Source: Leucobacter chironomi DSM 19883
GTDB taxonomy: Bacteria > Actinomycetota > Actinomycetes > Actinomycetales > Microbacteriaceae
Length of the DNA stretch: 64,000 bases
Assembly: GCF_000421845.1 (NCBI RefSeq)
Contig: NZ_ATXU01000003.1
Coordinates: 212,874-276,873 of the forward strand
Reading direction: 5' to 3'
The notes beneath the pieces were generated by a model, which ran no database searches, was not told where the DNA came from, and saw nothing but the letters and a program-made list of their open reading frames with translations. How positions within the stretch are numbered: position 1 is the first letter of the stretch; every line of letters begins with the position of its first letter. Of this stretch, positions 1 through 9,911 are shown one piece after another. The translations under genes and the position numbers were made by a program.

Positions 1-5
1 CTTCC

Positions 6-33
6 GGCCCGATGGCACCCCTTGCCTCGGGCC
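6..33 (+). terminator. Hairpin at the left edge of the window
   Basis: The arms GGCCCGA and TCGGGCC, with inner arms GGCA and TGCC and one bulged T, form a compact hairpin. It lies before the first complete gene, so it may end the transcript of an upstream element gene outside the window. No T tract follows, so the function is uncertain. Confidence 0.35.
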
Positions 34-69
34 GATCTCTGCCTGCCCGTCTTATGAAGGAGACCCTGT

Positions 70-603
70 ATGTCGAAGCGTGATCGCTCGAACCCTGCTG
101 ATCCGTCCGTGGTGATGGTGCGCATCGTCGTCGCCGAGGACGGCACCCTGGCCGTCACGGTCGACGGGGCGCCGTTTCTGCCGCCGGAGTTCTCCCCGCC
201 GTGGCGGCGGGGATCGTTCCCGGCGATCGTGGACGCGATCCGCGAGCAGACCGACTGCACGATCCGCGTCGACGTCATCGAAACCGACGGCCGCACGATG
301 ACCGACTTCTACACCCCGCGCCCGCGCCGCACCCCACAACCAGAGGCGCAGCCGGTGCAACAGGTTCCGCCCGTGGCCGCGGTGCCGGTGCCGGTGGTGC
401 CGCGTCTGGTGCAGTTCGCGGGGTCGGGGATGGTGCCGGGCGAGGATGTCGCGGTCGCGATCGTCATCGCGCACACCGAGACAGGGCCCGACGGCATCGC
501 CCGCGCCCTGATCGATTCCCGCTACCTCGACCACGCGCCCACCAATGAAGTGATTCTCCTCGGCCGGATCTCTGCCACCGTCTGCATCGGGGCACCGCAG
601 TGA
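70..603 (+). CDS. Hypothetical protein of the conjugative element
   Basis: This encodes 177 residues starting at ATG, with GAAGGAG about 6 bases upstream. I do not recognise the family. The N-terminal part is a short mixed alpha/beta region with acidic patches, residues about 78-115 are rich in proline and valine, and the C-terminal part looks like a small folded domain. There is no signal peptide or membrane segment. The stop overlaps the GTG start of the TraG-like gene by four bases, so the two are translationally coupled. This suggests a role in conjugative transfer, but that rests on context alone. Confidence 0.7.
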   Translation: MSKRDRSNPADPSVVMVRIVVAEDGTLAVTVDGAPFLPPEFSPPWRRGSFPAIVDAIREQTDCTIRVDVIETDGRTMTDFYTPRPRRTPQPEAQPVQQVPPVAAVPVPVVPRLVQFAGSGMVPGEDVAVAIVIAHTETGPDGIARALIDSRYLDHAPTNEVILLGRISATVCIGAPQ

Positions 604-2432
604 CCTCCCCGATCCGCCCGACGGGGAGCCTCGGCGACGAACTCACCAACGCCGCCCTCGTAGGGCTCGCCACCCTCGCCGTCATCGCGGTGATCCTCCG
701 GGCTGCGGGCAGTGTCACCGCGTTCCTCACCGGCACCCCGCAACCCGATACCGGGTTCGGCGCCGGGGCCGGGGTGCTCCTGCACCCCGGCGCCCCTGGC
801 GCCGCACTCGGCGCGCCGGGCCTGAACCCGGTCGTGTACTGGGTCATCGCCGGCACCATGATCTTCACCGCCGGGGCTGCGGCCTGGCGGGGGTGGACGG
901 CGATCCGGCAGCACGGCCGCCGGCAGGCGATGGACCCGTACCGGATCGCCGGGATCGCCACCCGCGCCGAAGTCGCGAAAGCGGGATCTCCGCGCGCGCT
1001 CCTGGCTCGGGCGGGGAACCTGCGCCCGTCGCTCGAGAACCCTGAGCCTTCAGAGGTCGGGTACCGGCTCGGGGTGTCGCGCGGGGTCGAGGTGTGGGCG
1101 TCGGTCGAAGACTCGATCCTGCTGATCGGGCCGCCCCGCTCCGGGAAGGGCGTGCACATCGTCATCAACTCGATCCTCACCGCCCCCGGCGCGGTCGTCA
1201 CCACGTCCACTCGTCCGGACAACGTGACCGCCACGATCCGGGCCAGGGAGAAGGTGGGGCCGGTGGCGGTGTTCGATCCGCAGCACCTCGCCGACGGCAT
1301 CCCCGCCGGGCTCCGCTGGTCGCCCGTCAGAGGCTGCACCGATCCCCTCACCGCGATGATTCGCGCCGCAGGGCTCGCCTCCGCCACCGGGCTCGGGAAA
1401 GGCGGGGTCGAGGGCGGAGACTTCTGGGAAGCGAAAACCCGTGTTGCGCTCCAATGTCTGCTCCACGCCGCCGCCCTCGACCAGCGGCAGCCCGCCGACC
1501 TGTTCCGGTGGACGCTCGACCCCGCAGCCGCCGGCGACGCCGTATCGATCCTCGCCACCCACCCGCAAGCCGCGGGCGGGTGGGCGGAGGCGTTGCAGGC
1601 GATGATCGACGCGGACCCGCGTACCAGGGATTCGATCTGGCAGGGCGTCTCCCTCGCCCTCGCCGCCCTCGCCGACCCCCGCGTGCTCGATGCCGTCACC
1701 CCCGGCCCCGACGAGGTATTCAACCCCGAAGACTTCCTCGCGAAGAAGGGCACCCTGTACCTGCTGGCGACCGCGGCCGGGGCGAACAACAGCGCCCCGC
1801 TGGTCGCAGCGCTCATCGAAGACGTAGTCGAGGCAGCCCGCCGCCTCGCCGCACGCTCCGCAGGCGCACGACTCGATCCGCCCCTGCTGCTCTGCTTGGA
1901 CGAGGTCGCGAACCTCAGCCCGTTGCCGTCGTTGCCGACGCTCATGGCCGAAGGCGGCGGCACAGGGATCACGACCATGCCGGTCTTGCAGTCGCTTGCG
2001 CAGGCGCGGGAGCAGTGGTCGGAGCACGCGGCCTCCGCGATCTGGGATGCCGCGATCGTGAAGATCGTCCTCGGCGGCGCCTCCAACAGCCGCGACCTCC
2101 AAGACCTCTCAACCCTGATTGGGGAACGCGATGAGATCACCGACTCCACCACCGTCGGCGACCACGGCACCCGCTCCGCGCAACGCTCGATCCGCCGCGT
2201 ACCGATCATGCCGCCCGACGCGATCCGCCGACTCCCGTTCGGCACCGGCCTCGTGCTGCTGCGCGCGGCACCGCCGATCGTGGCACGCCTGCGCTCCTGG
2301 AACCAGCGCGCCGACGGGAAACAACTCGTAGCCGACCGCCGCGCGGTCGAAGCAAAACTCCATTACCGGCAGGCCAACACCCAGCCGGGCGCGGACGATC
2401 CGTCAGGCAGAGAAGGTGCACCTGTTTCGTAG
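600..2432 (+). CDS. TraG/VirD4-like conjugative coupling ATPase
   Basis: This is a 610-residue type IV coupling protein, the inner-membrane ATPase that hands the DNA-relaxase complex to the conjugation channel. Two hydrophobic segments lie near residues 13-40 and 76-98. The Walker A motif GPPRSGKG is near residue 178, and the Walker B-like LLLCLDEVAN is near 430, followed by the glycine-rich TraM-recognition-type region. The start is GTG, overlapping the previous stop. Length and motif order fit the actinobacterial TraG/TraD family. No relaxase or other channel gene is visible here, so those parts must lie to the left of the window. Confidence 0.88.
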   Translation: MTSPIRPTGSLGDELTNAALVGLATLAVIAVILRAAGSVTAFLTGTPQPDTGFGAGAGVLLHPGAPGAALGAPGLNPVVYWVIAGTMIFTAGAAAWRGWTAIRQHGRRQAMDPYRIAGIATRAEVAKAGSPRALLARAGNLRPSLENPEPSEVGYRLGVSRGVEVWASVEDSILLIGPPRSGKGVHIVINSILTAPGAVVTTSTRPDNVTATIRAREKVGPVAVFDPQHLADGIPAGLRWSPVRGCTDPLTAMIRAAGLASATGLGKGGVEGGDFWEAKTRVALQCLLHAAALDQRQPADLFRWTLDPAAAGDAVSILATHPQAAGGWAEALQAMIDADPRTRDSIWQGVSLALAALADPRVLDAVTPGPDEVFNPEDFLAKKGTLYLLATAAGANNSAPLVAALIEDVVEAARRLAARSAGARLDPPLLLCLDEVANLSPLPSLPTLMAEGGGTGITTMPVLQSLAQAREQWSEHAASAIWDAAIVKIVLGGASNSRDLQDLSTLIGERDEITDSTTVGDHGTRSAQRSIRRVPIMPPDAIRRLPFGTGLVLLRAAPPIVARLRSWNQRADGKQLVADRRAVEAKLHYRQANTQPGADDPSGREGAPVS

Positions 2433-2471
2433 AGCCGTGATGGGCGCGGCCGTGAAGCAGGAGGCGAAATC

Positions 2472-2915
2472 GTGTCGATCCCGACCAAGACCTCGTTGTC
2501 AGGGTTCATCGCAACCACCCCGCATCCCTCTTCCACGAAGAGCGGGGTGCCGCGCATGTTCGCCCGCGTGGGCAAGCCCCGCTACCGGCGTGAGGAGGAC
2601 GGCACATTCACGGAGCTCGAACCCTCGTTCCATGACCTCGTCGCGTTCGGGGAGAGCGCCGTGCGCGCACTGTCGACGCTGCAGAAGCACGACAACTTCG
2701 TCGCCGAGGGGCGCGTGAATCGCCGAACCATCGAGCGAGACGGTGTGCCGACCGAGATCGAGCAGTTCATCGTCTCGAAGATCGGCCCCGACGCCGCCCG
2801 CACCACCTTCACGATGGATCGCAGCCAGCGCGCCAGCCGAACCGTCGAACGCACCAGCACCGCTGCCCGAGGCACTGAGCGGAGCACGTCGCCGGTGTTC
2901 GCCAGGGCCATGTGA
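2472..2915 (+). CDS. SSB-like OB-fold protein of the conjugative element
   Basis: This encodes 147 residues from a GTG start, with AGGAGGCGAAAT just upstream. The pattern resembles single-stranded DNA-binding proteins: an early strand SGFIATTPH, then a middle FHDLVAFGESAVRAL where SSB has its W-x-x-V-x-x-F helix, then VAEGRVNRRT corresponding to the V-x-G-R-L strand. The C-terminal tail is basic and Ser/Thr-rich and lacks the acidic DDDIPF-type tip of housekeeping SSB. SSB-like proteins are common in actinobacterial conjugative elements, where they could protect the transferred strand. The assignment comes from pattern reading and needs a profile search. Confidence 0.6.
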   Translation: MSIPTKTSLSGFIATTPHPSSTKSGVPRMFARVGKPRYRREEDGTFTELEPSFHDLVAFGESAVRALSTLQKHDNFVAEGRVNRRTIERDGVPTEIEQFIVSKIGPDAARTTFTMDRSQRASRTVERTSTAARGTERSTSPVFARAM

Positions 2916-2935
2916 ACCGGGAAGGGGACCCCGCC

Positions 2936-3529
2936 ATGAACATCGACGCGCCCGCCGACGAGGAAGGCTTCGACCCCGAAGAACTCGAGGAGGAGGACGA
3001 CGGCACTGACCCGCTCAGCACTGTCTCTCTGCCGATCACCCCGAAGCCGATCAACTGGCATCTCCTGCGCTCGCACGAAGCCGAACAAGAATGGCTCGAT
3101 CTGAACCAGTGGGTGAACCAGCTCCGCGAGACCTATGGGCTGCCCGCGTCGGTAGTGCCGCCGTTCTGGCATCGGCATCCCGAACTCGTCTGGGAGCTCT
3201 CTGCGCTGCACACGCATTGGCTGTGCAGCTACGACCCCGAACAGGACGGGTCGGGGCCGATCGCGTGGCACACCGATTTCGCGCTCGCCCGCGAACGGCT
3301 CCGCGAATGGGTGGCCACCTGCGGCACCCGCCTGGATCGCGACCGGCCAACTCGGCAGACCACCTGGCCTGGTGAGGTTGCGCAGGCACCGATTGAGGAT
3401 GAGGTAATCCCGGATCGGGACGCTGACTTCATCACGTTCGTCTCTGCCGACGCCGCCCGTCGCGCCCAGATCGAAGAGGAAACGATCGCCGCCGCGGTCG
3501 CGGCCGCAAAGGGTTCGAAGTCTCAATGA
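2936..3529 (+). CDS. DUF4913-like element protein
   Basis: The likely start is ATG 2936, which has GGGAAGGGGA about 9 bases upstream. An in-frame GTG at 2912 is possible but poorly placed. The product has 197 residues with a very acidic N-terminus, then W-x-x-L-N-x-W-V, Y-G-L-P and HPELVWELSALHTHW, which resemble the tryptophan-rich DUF4913 domain seen in actinobacterial mobile elements. The C-terminus is an Ala-rich helix ending in lysines. The function is unknown. It is the last gene of the + strand transfer operon and is followed by a terminator. Confidence 0.6.
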   Translation: MNIDAPADEEGFDPEELEEEDDGTDPLSTVSLPITPKPINWHLLRSHEAEQEWLDLNQWVNQLRETYGLPASVVPPFWHRHPELVWELSALHTHWLCSYDPEQDGSGPIAWHTDFALARERLREWVATCGTRLDRDRPTRQTTWPGEVAQAPIEDEVIPDRDADFITFVSADAARRAQIEEETIAAAVAAAKGSKSQ

Positions 3530-3568
3530 TCCCGGCCGGCACCCGTGGTTGGACTCCCGGCCAACACG

Positions 3569-3606
3569 AAAGGGAGGAACGTCCGCCAGGACCGTTCCTC
3601 CCTTTT
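3569..3606 (+). terminator. Rho-independent terminator of the transfer genes
   Basis: The arms AAAGGGAGGAAC and GTTCCTCCCTTTT pair perfectly, with a second inner stem GTCC/GGAC. A short T run follows on the + strand. The hairpin sits between the convergent ends of the DUF4913-like gene and the excisionase gene, so it probably stops transcription from both sides. Confidence 0.85.
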
Positions 3607-3611
3607 CACTT

Positions 3612-3818
3612 CTATCGCGTCGATGGAATCTCGACCAGCAATCGTTCTTCCAGCTCCTTCATGTCGACTCGGATCAGGCGTCCCACACGGTACCCAGTAA
3701 CCGTGCCGTCCGAGATCCGCCGGCGTAGCGTCTTCACGGACACCCCGAATCTCACCGCGGCCTCTGCCAACGGGACCAGGTTCTCGACGGGCACTTTTGT
3801 TCGAGATTGACGAACCAT
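3612..3818 (-). CDS. Excisionase-like HTH DNA-binding protein
   Basis: This small protein of 68 residues has one MerR/excisionase-type helix-turn-helix: VPLAEAAVRFGVSVKTLRRR followed by the wing GYRVGRLIRVD. Such proteins bend DNA at the attachment site and drive the integrase towards excision. A good ribosome site, GGAGAGG, lies upstream of ATG 3818. The gene is 52 bases after the integrase stop and in the same direction, an order (int then xis) that places both on one transcript. Confidence 0.85.
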   Translation of the reverse strand: MVRQSRTKVPVENLVPLAEAAVRFGVSVKTLRRRISDGTVTGYRVGRLIRVDMKELEERLLVEIPSTR

Positions 3819-3870
3819 GTCAACACCTCTCCTTCTCTGTCGTCACATGGGTTCATCCCATAGGTGCCCT

Positions 3871-5184
3871 TCACGAATCCCGGGCCGCACCGCTACTACC
3901 GTTCTCAGGCAGTGCGGAGGTGATGGCAGCCTCGACACGGCGACTCATTCGACAGGCGAGTTCTCGATCTCTCGTCATCGTGGCGTGCTGGTATCGCAAC
4001 ACGATCCTCATATCCGAGTGCCCGCCCCGACGCATCAGCTCAGCCAACGTGGCACCCTCTTGAGCGAACAGCGTCAGACCGGTGTGGCGCAGATCGTGGA
4101 AGCGAAACCTTGGGGGCAGCCCAGCGACGTTGTCACGGACGTCACCCCAGATGAACCCCCAGCGAGTGTTGGAAAGGGGCATGCTTCCGCGAGGGCTTGC
4201 CGGCACCAAGGGCGCTTTGGCCTCCGGCGCGACGCGCGACAGAAGGTGCTCGCGCAGGCGATCAACCATCAGATCTGGGACGCTGAGCGATCGCTTGCCT
4301 GCGTCGCTCTTCAGATCTGTGTAGTCCCCGGTGTTCGCGTTCAGCTGTCGACGTACGTGCAGCGTGGCGCTCCCGTCTGGGTACCATTCAACGTCTCGGC
4401 GTTGGAGTCCGAGGCACTCGCCTCGCCGCAACTGGCACCACGCGGCCAGCAGCACCATGATCGACCACTCAGGGGGTGCCGCCGCATACAAAGCTTCAAC
4501 CTGTTCGGGTGCGATCACGTCCTCGCTGGCATCGTGGTCGGCATCGTGTCGCACCGGCTCTTGACGTGGAATCGAGACGTTCGGAGCCGCAGGAGTGATG
4601 CCGTCCCGTGCCGCCTGTCGCAAGATCATCATCAATACGATCAAGACCGGACGCGTGACGCCGTTGAACTTCGACCTCGGATTCAACGGCGATGGGATCT
4701 TGTCGAGGCGTTCTGTCATGACGCGAATCCGGGCCTCGTCGATGTCACGGATTGGAGTGTTCTCGAACTCTGGCACCAGATAGCCCGTGACTTTGCTCTG
4801 GTAAGAGCGGACGGTGCCGACGGCACGCTTCTTACCGCTGCGGTTCGGCTCCGTGCGGATCATTGCAAGCCAACGCTCCGAGTACTCCGAGAACCCGACC
4901 GCGCGCGCCTGATCCGCAGCTGCTTCCGCGCGACGACGTGCAGCCACTGCGGACGGAGGCTGCCAGTCGCCGCGAGCAATCTTCGTGTGAGCGCCTGCGA
5001 GCCAGGTGCGAGCATCCGTCTTGGTAAGGAACGTCAGCGGTTTGTCGTCGTCGGTTCGCGCAGTGTAAATCTCCCCGTCAGGCGCCGGATAGCGAGCCTG
5101 CCATCGCCCCGAAGGGAGCTTTCGCAGGCTTCCCCAGGTCTCACGCTTTGTAGTTGGCCTCTTCTGCTCCGTGACGCTCATCAT
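3871..5184 (-). CDS. Tyrosine recombinase / site-specific integrase
   Basis: The product has about 437 residues. An N-terminal arm-binding region (WGSLRKLPSGRWQARYP) is followed by a SAM-like core-binding domain and the catalytic domain. The catalytic set is visible: Arg in QLRRGECLGL, HDLRH, GGHSD and the tyrosine in VLRYQHATM. It would integrate and excise the element carrying the tra genes. The start is chosen at the ATG-ATG pair 5184/5181 next to GGGAGGG. A longer frame reaches 5229 but overlaps repeat sites that look like integrase arm sites. Confidence 0.9.
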   Translation of the reverse strand: MMSVTEQKRPTTKRETWGSLRKLPSGRWQARYPAPDGEIYTARTDDDKPLTFLTKTDARTWLAGAHTKIARGDWQPPSAVAARRRAEAAADQARAVGFSEYSERWLAMIRTEPNRSGKKRAVGTVRSYQSKVTGYLVPEFENTPIRDIDEARIRVMTERLDKIPSPLNPRSKFNGVTRPVLIVLMMILRQAARDGITPAAPNVSIPRQEPVRHDADHDASEDVIAPEQVEALYAAAPPEWSIMVLLAAWCQLRRGECLGLQRRDVEWYPDGSATLHVRRQLNANTGDYTDLKSDAGKRSLSVPDLMVDRLREHLLSRVAPEAKAPLVPASPRGSMPLSNTRWGFIWGDVRDNVAGLPPRFRFHDLRHTGLTLFAQEGATLAELMRRGGHSDMRIVLRYQHATMTRDRELACRMSRRVEAAITSALPENGSSGAARDS

Positions 5185-5221
5185 GCCCTCCCGTGGCCGC
5201 AAACGGACTGTTGCGGACGGT

Positions 5222-5409
5222 CGTGCCACTTCGTGCCACTAGGCACCTGGATCAGCCCAGATCCGCATGATTCTGCGGTTCCGAGCGAGCCTGAAACGTC
5301 CTCGCTGGCACGTTGTGGCACGGCCTCGGTGACCTCTCGAACCTGCTTTCCGTCCGGGAACCCACCCCGCTCTGGTCTGGCAGGTGCGCCCGTGCCACCT
5401 CCGTGCCAC
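5222..5409. promoter_or_regulatory. Three phased pairs of CGTGCCAC: probable integrase arm sites
   Basis: CGTGCCAC occurs at 5222-5229 and 5232-5239, and at 5391-5398 and 5402-5409. Its reverse complement occurs at 5305-5312 (one mismatch) and 5315-5322. Within each pair the copies are 10 or 11 bases apart, one helical turn. This fits arm-type binding sites of a tyrosine integrase or sites for its excisionase, just upstream of the integrase start. The 5185-5545 gap holds no gene apart from these sites and the nrdF terminator. Confidence 0.55.
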
Positions 5410-5469
5410 TCCGACTGGATACTGATGTGCATTTCCGTCCTCCTCTGTTCATCAGGAGGTGGCATGAAA

Positions 5470-5509
5470 AGAGGCCCGGAACTGCAGAATCCTGCAGTTC
5501 CGGGCCTCT
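5470..5509 (-). terminator. Terminator of the nrd operon
   Basis: Eighteen bases at 5470-5487 pair perfectly with 5492-5509 around the 4-base loop AATC. Read on the - strand the hairpin is followed by TTTT. It lies 36 bases after the nrdF stop and marks where chromosomal sequence clearly begins. Confidence 0.9.
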
Positions 5510-5545
5510 CATCAGCCCTCACGGGCCTGGGGCTACATCAACGAC

Positions 5546-6640
<1,095 letters not shown>

Positions 6641-8782
6641 TCACAGCATGCAGCTCACGCACTGCTCGAGCTCGGTGCCCTCGAGCGCGAGCTGACGCAA
6701 GCGGATGTAGTAGATCGTCTTGATGCCCTTGCGCCACGCGTAGATCTGCGCCTTGTTGATGTCGCGCGTCGACGCGGTGTCCTTGAAGAACAGGGTGAGC
6801 GACAGGCCCTGATCGACGTGCTGCGTGGCCGCGGCGTAGGTGTCGATGATCTTCTCGGCGCCGATCTCGTAGGCGTCCTCGTAGTATTCGAGGTTCTCGT
6901 TCGTGAGGTACGGAGCCGGGTAGTACACGCGGCCCAGCTTGCCTTCCTTGCGGATCTCGATCTTCGACGCGATCGGGTGGATCGACGAGGTGGAGTTGTT
7001 GATGTAGGAGATCGAGCCGGTCGGCGGCACCGCCTGGAGGTTCTGGTTGTAGATGCCGTGCTGCTGCACGCTCGCCTTGAGCTCGCGCCAGTCGTCCTGC
7101 GTGGGGATCGTCACGCCGGCGTCGGCGAAGAGCGCGCGCACGCGCTCGGTCTCGGGCGCCCACACGGCGTCGGTGTACTTGTCGAAGAACTCGCCCGACG
7201 CGTACTTCGAGTCGGCGAAGCCCTCGAAGGTGGTGCCGCGCTCGATCGCGATGGCGTTCGAGGCGCGCAGCGCATGGAACAGGATCGTGTAGAAGTAGAT
7301 GTTCGTGAAGTCGATGCCCTCTTCGCTGCCGTAGTGCACGTGCTCGCGCGCGAGGTAGCCGTGGAGGTTCATCTGGCCGAGGCCGATGGCGTGCGACTTG
7401 TCATTGCCGTCCTCGACGGAGCGCACCGAGGTGATGTGGCTCATGTCGCTCACCGCGGAGAGGGCGCGGATCGCGAGCTCGACGCTCTCGCCGAAGTTCT
7501 CGCCGTCCATCATCTTCGCGATGTTCATCGAGCCGAGGTTGCAGCTGATGTCCTTGCCGATGTGGTCGTAGCTGAGATCCTCGTTGTAAGTGGTCGGGGT
7601 GTTGACCTGGAGGATCTCCGAGCAGAGGTTCGACATGTTGATGCGGCCCTTGATCGGGTTCGCCCGGTTCACCGTGTCCTCGAACACGATGTAGGGGTAG
7701 CCCGACTCGAACTGCAGCTCGGCGATGGTCTGGAAGAAGTGGCGTGCGCTGATCTTCGTCTTCTTGATGCGCGCGTCGTCGACCATCTCGTGGTACTTCT
7801 CCGAGACGGAGATGTCGCCGAAGGGCACACCGTAGACCTTCTCGACGTCGTAGGGCGAGAAGAGGTACATGTCCTCGTTCTTCTTCGCGAGCTCGAAGGT
7901 GATGTCGGGGATGACGACGCCGAGGGAGAGGGTCTTGATGCGGATCTTCTCGTCGGCGTTCTCGCGCTTCGTGTCGAGGAACTTCATGATGTCGGGGTGG
8001 TGCGCCGAGAGGTACACCGCACCCGCGCCCTGACGCGCGCCGAGCTGATTCGCGTAGCTGAAGCTGTCTTCGAGGAGCTTCATCACGGGGATGATGCCGG
8101 AGGACTGGTTCTCGATCTTCTTGATCGGGGCGCCGGCCTCGCGGATGTTCGAGAGGAGGAGCGCGACTCCGCCGCCTCGCTTGGAGAGCTGCAGCGAGGA
8201 GTTGATGCCGCGTGAGATCGACTCCATGTTGTCCTCGATGCGGAGGAGGAAGCAGGAGACGAGTTCGCCTCGCTGCGCCTTGCCGAGGTTGAGGAAGGTC
8301 GGGGTCGCCGGCTGGAAGCGACCGGAGATGATCTCGCGCACGATGCCGCGCGCCAGCTCCTCGTCGCCGCGGGCGAGGCCGAGGGCGACCATCACGACGC
8401 GATCCTCGAAGCGCTCCAGGTAGCGCTTGCCGTCGAACGTCTTCAGTGCGTACGAGGTGAAGAACTTGAACGCCCCGAGGAAGGTCGGGAAGCGGAACTT
8501 CATGCCGTAGGCCTCGTCGCGCAGCGCCTCGATGAAGTCGAGCGAGTACTGCTCGATGAGCTCGCGCTCGTAGTAGTCGTTGTCGAGGAGGTAGCGCATC
8601 CGCTCCTCGAAGGAGTGGAAGAACACCGTGTTCTGGTTCACGTGCTGCAGGAAGTACTGGCGCGCGGCTTCCCGATCCTTGTCGAACTGGATCTTGCCGT
8701 CGGCGTCGTAGAGGTTGAGCATCGCGTTGAGCGAGTGGTAATCCATCTCGCTGATCTTCGACGACTCGTGACCGGCTTCCAT
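6641..8782 (-). CDS. nrdE: Class Ib ribonucleotide reductase, large subunit
   Basis: NrdE (713 residues) is the catalytic subunit that makes deoxyribonucleoside diphosphates. Visible family motifs are NLCSEI and [10 protein letters not shown] (redox cysteines), [28 protein letters not shown], and the C-terminal CVSC pair that takes electrons from NrdH. ATG 8782 is chosen because it overlaps the nrdI stop by one base and has GGAGG upstream; the longer frame to 8908 lies inside nrdI. No N-terminal ATP-cone is present, as usual for NrdE. Confidence 0.97.
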   Translation of the reverse strand: MEAGHESSKISEMDYHSLNAMLNLYDADGKIQFDKDREAARQYFLQHVNQNTVFFHSFEERMRYLLDNDYYERELIEQYSLDFIEALRDEAYGMKFRFPTFLGAFKFFTSYALKTFDGKRYLERFEDRVVMVALGLARGDEELARGIVREIISGRFQPATPTFLNLGKAQRGELVSCFLLRIEDNMESISRGINSSLQLSKRGGGVALLLSNIREAGAPIKKIENQSSGIIPVMKLLEDSFSYANQLGARQGAGAVYLSAHHPDIMKFLDTKRENADEKIRIKTLSLGVVIPDITFELAKKNEDMYLFSPYDVEKVYGVPFGDISVSEKYHEMVDDARIKKTKISARHFFQTIAELQFESGYPYIVFEDTVNRANPIKGRINMSNLCSEILQVNTPTTYNEDLSYDHIGKDISCNLGSMNIAKMMDGENFGESVELAIRALSAVSDMSHITSVRSVEDGNDKSHAIGLGQMNLHGYLAREHVHYGSEEGIDFTNIYFYTILFHALRASNAIAIERGTTFEGFADSKYASGEFFDKYTDAVWAPETERVRALFADAGVTIPTQDDWRELKASVQQHGIYNQNLQAVPPTGSISYINNSTSSIHPIASKIEIRKEGKLGRVYYPAPYLTNENLEYYEDAYEIGAEKIIDTYAAATQHVDQGLSLTLFFKDTASTRDINKAQIYAWRKGIKTIYYIRLRQLALEGTELEQCVSCML

Positions 8783-9210
8783 CACTGCGCCTCCGGCGGC
8801 AGTGGCTGTTCCTGCAGAGCCCAAAACTTTTCCAATCCTTCGTGGACGGCGGTGACGTCGTCCGGGGTTCCAAAGAGTTCGAATCGATAGAGGAAAGGCA
8901 CGTGGCACTTCCGGGCGATGATGTCGCCCGCGATTCCGTAGGCCTCACCGAAGTTGGTGTTGCCCGCCGCCATCACGCCCCGCAGCAGCTTGCGGTTGCG
9001 CTCGTCGTTCAGAAAGCGGATCACCTGCTTGGGAACGGCCCGCGTCTCGGGGCCGCCGCCATAGGTGGGGACGAGCAGCACGTAGGGCTCGGTGGCCACG
9101 AGCGGTTCGTCGCGCGAATGGAGGGGGATGCGCAGTGCCGGGCGTCCGAGCTTCTGCACGAAGCGGTGCGTATTGCCCGACACGCTGGAGAAGTACACCA
9201 GGTCGGTCAT
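8782..9210 (-). CDS. nrdI: Flavodoxin-like NrdI protein
   Basis: NrdI (142 residues) is the FMN protein that supplies oxidant for assembling the Mn-tyrosyl radical cofactor of NrdF. The FMN phosphate-binding loop is seen as [11 protein letters not shown] near the N-terminus, followed by [14 protein letters not shown] and [15 protein letters not shown], both typical. ATG 9210 has GGAGGTGA upstream, so the extended frame to 9348 is not used. The stop overlaps the nrdE start. Confidence 0.96.
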   Translation of the reverse strand: MTDLVYFSSVSGNTHRFVQKLGRPALRIPLHSRDEPLVATEPYVLLVPTYGGGPETRAVPKQVIRFLNDERNRKLLRGVMAAGNTNFGEAYGIAGDIIARKCHVPFLYRFELFGTPDDVTAVHEGLEKFWALQEQPLPPEAQ

Positions 9211-9261
9211 GCTCGTCACCTCCGCGCGAACCCCCGTGGGCTGTGAAGCCCCCTCGCTGCT

Positions 9262-9311
9262 GAACCGCCGCCGCGGGCCGGGCCTACGGGCCCCGCCCGC
9301 CGCAGCGGTTC
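9262..9311 (-). promoter_or_regulatory. Large imperfect hairpin between nrdH and nrdI
   Basis: In the 171-base gap between nrdH and nrdI, arms beginning GAACCGC on each side pair over about 23 bases with a few mismatches around a short apex. It could attenuate nrdIEF relative to nrdH or mark an RNA processing site. No coding potential is seen in the gap. Confidence 0.45.
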
Positions 9312-9381
9312 GAAATGATGTCAGTGCGGTCGAGCCGATCACGAGCACTCCCCCGCTCGATGCCGACTCGGCCCGGATCGC

Positions 9382-9615
9382 CTACGCGAGGCGGCCGGCG
9401 AGCTCCGAGATCTTGTCGGGGCGGAAGCCCGACCAGTGCTCGTCGTCGGTCACCACCACGGGAGCCTGCAGGTAGCCGAGCTCCTTCACCGTTTCCAGCG
9501 CGGCCTCGTCCTGCGAGAGGTCGAGCACGTCGTACTCGATCCCCTTGCTGTCGAGCGCCCGGTAGGTCGCCGTGCACTGCACGCACGACGGCTTGGTGTA
9601 CACCGTGATGGCCAT
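9382..9615 (-). CDS. nrdH: Glutaredoxin-like NrdH redoxin
   Basis: NrdH (77 residues) is the thioredoxin-like electron donor for class Ib ribonucleotide reductase. The redox motif C-V-Q-C sits at the start of helix 1 (VYTKPSCVQCTATYRAL), and the C-terminal WSGFRPDKI motif is the NrdH signature. The start is ATG 9615 with GAGGGG upstream rather than 9633. It is the first gene of nrdHIEF. Confidence 0.95.
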   Translation of the reverse strand: MAITVYTKPSCVQCTATYRALDSKGIEYDVLDLSQDEAALETVKELGYLQAPVVVTDDEHWSGFRPDKISELAGRLA

Positions 9616-9654
9616 TTCACGCCCCTCTTCCAAAACTCAGTCGCCCCATCCGGG

Positions 9655-9702
9655 GCACTACATATAGTGAACCACACCCGCGCCGACCACAAGATGCAGT
9701 AG
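9655..9702. promoter_or_regulatory. Two NrdR-like boxes upstream of nrdH
   Basis: Box 1 (9655-9670, core CACTACATATAGTG) is a near-perfect dyad and box 2 (9687-9702, CCACAAGATGCAGTAG) is a weaker match. Their starts are 32 bases apart, three helical turns, which is the spacing known for paired NrdR boxes. They lie 40-87 bases upstream of the nrdH start, where NrdR would repress the operon when dATP is plentiful. Box 1 overlaps a possible -10. Confidence 0.7.
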
Positions 9703-9791
9703 TTACAACGCTGTAGTTTTCCACTTTATTTCCACCGAGCGCCAGCGCATCTGGGGAGAACTTTCGGCGGAGTTCCGCCCCTCTCAGGCGG

Positions 9792-9800
9792 TTATCCACA
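9792..9800 (+). promoter_or_regulatory. DnaA-box-like 9-mer upstream of nrdH
   Basis: TTATCCACA matches the classic DnaA box exactly. Partial look-alikes (TTTTCCACT near 9716 and TTTTCCCACA near 9820) lie in the same intergenic region. DnaA is known to act on nrd promoters in E. coli, so regulation is possible. A single perfect 9-mer is weak evidence. Confidence 0.3.
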
Positions 9801-9911
9801 AGCCGCGAGGCGCGGAAGTTTTTTCCCACACACCCCCGCCCCGGCGTGTCGCACCGCACCCTCGCGACCGCCTCCCGGAGCCGTCGCACGACCGCCCCGG
9901 CGGGCTTCGAT

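Noticed and set aside
5285..5306. Short inverted repeat AGCGAG/CTCGCT considered as the recombination core
   Set aside because: Arms of six bases with an 11-base centre are too weak, and no second copy is available in the window to support an att core.
5330..5385. Possible tRNA 3' end (GGTTCGAGAGG on -) as integration target
   Set aside because: The T-arm-like stretch does not close a 5-bp stem with a 7-base loop, and no acceptor stem or CCA-proximal sequence fits.
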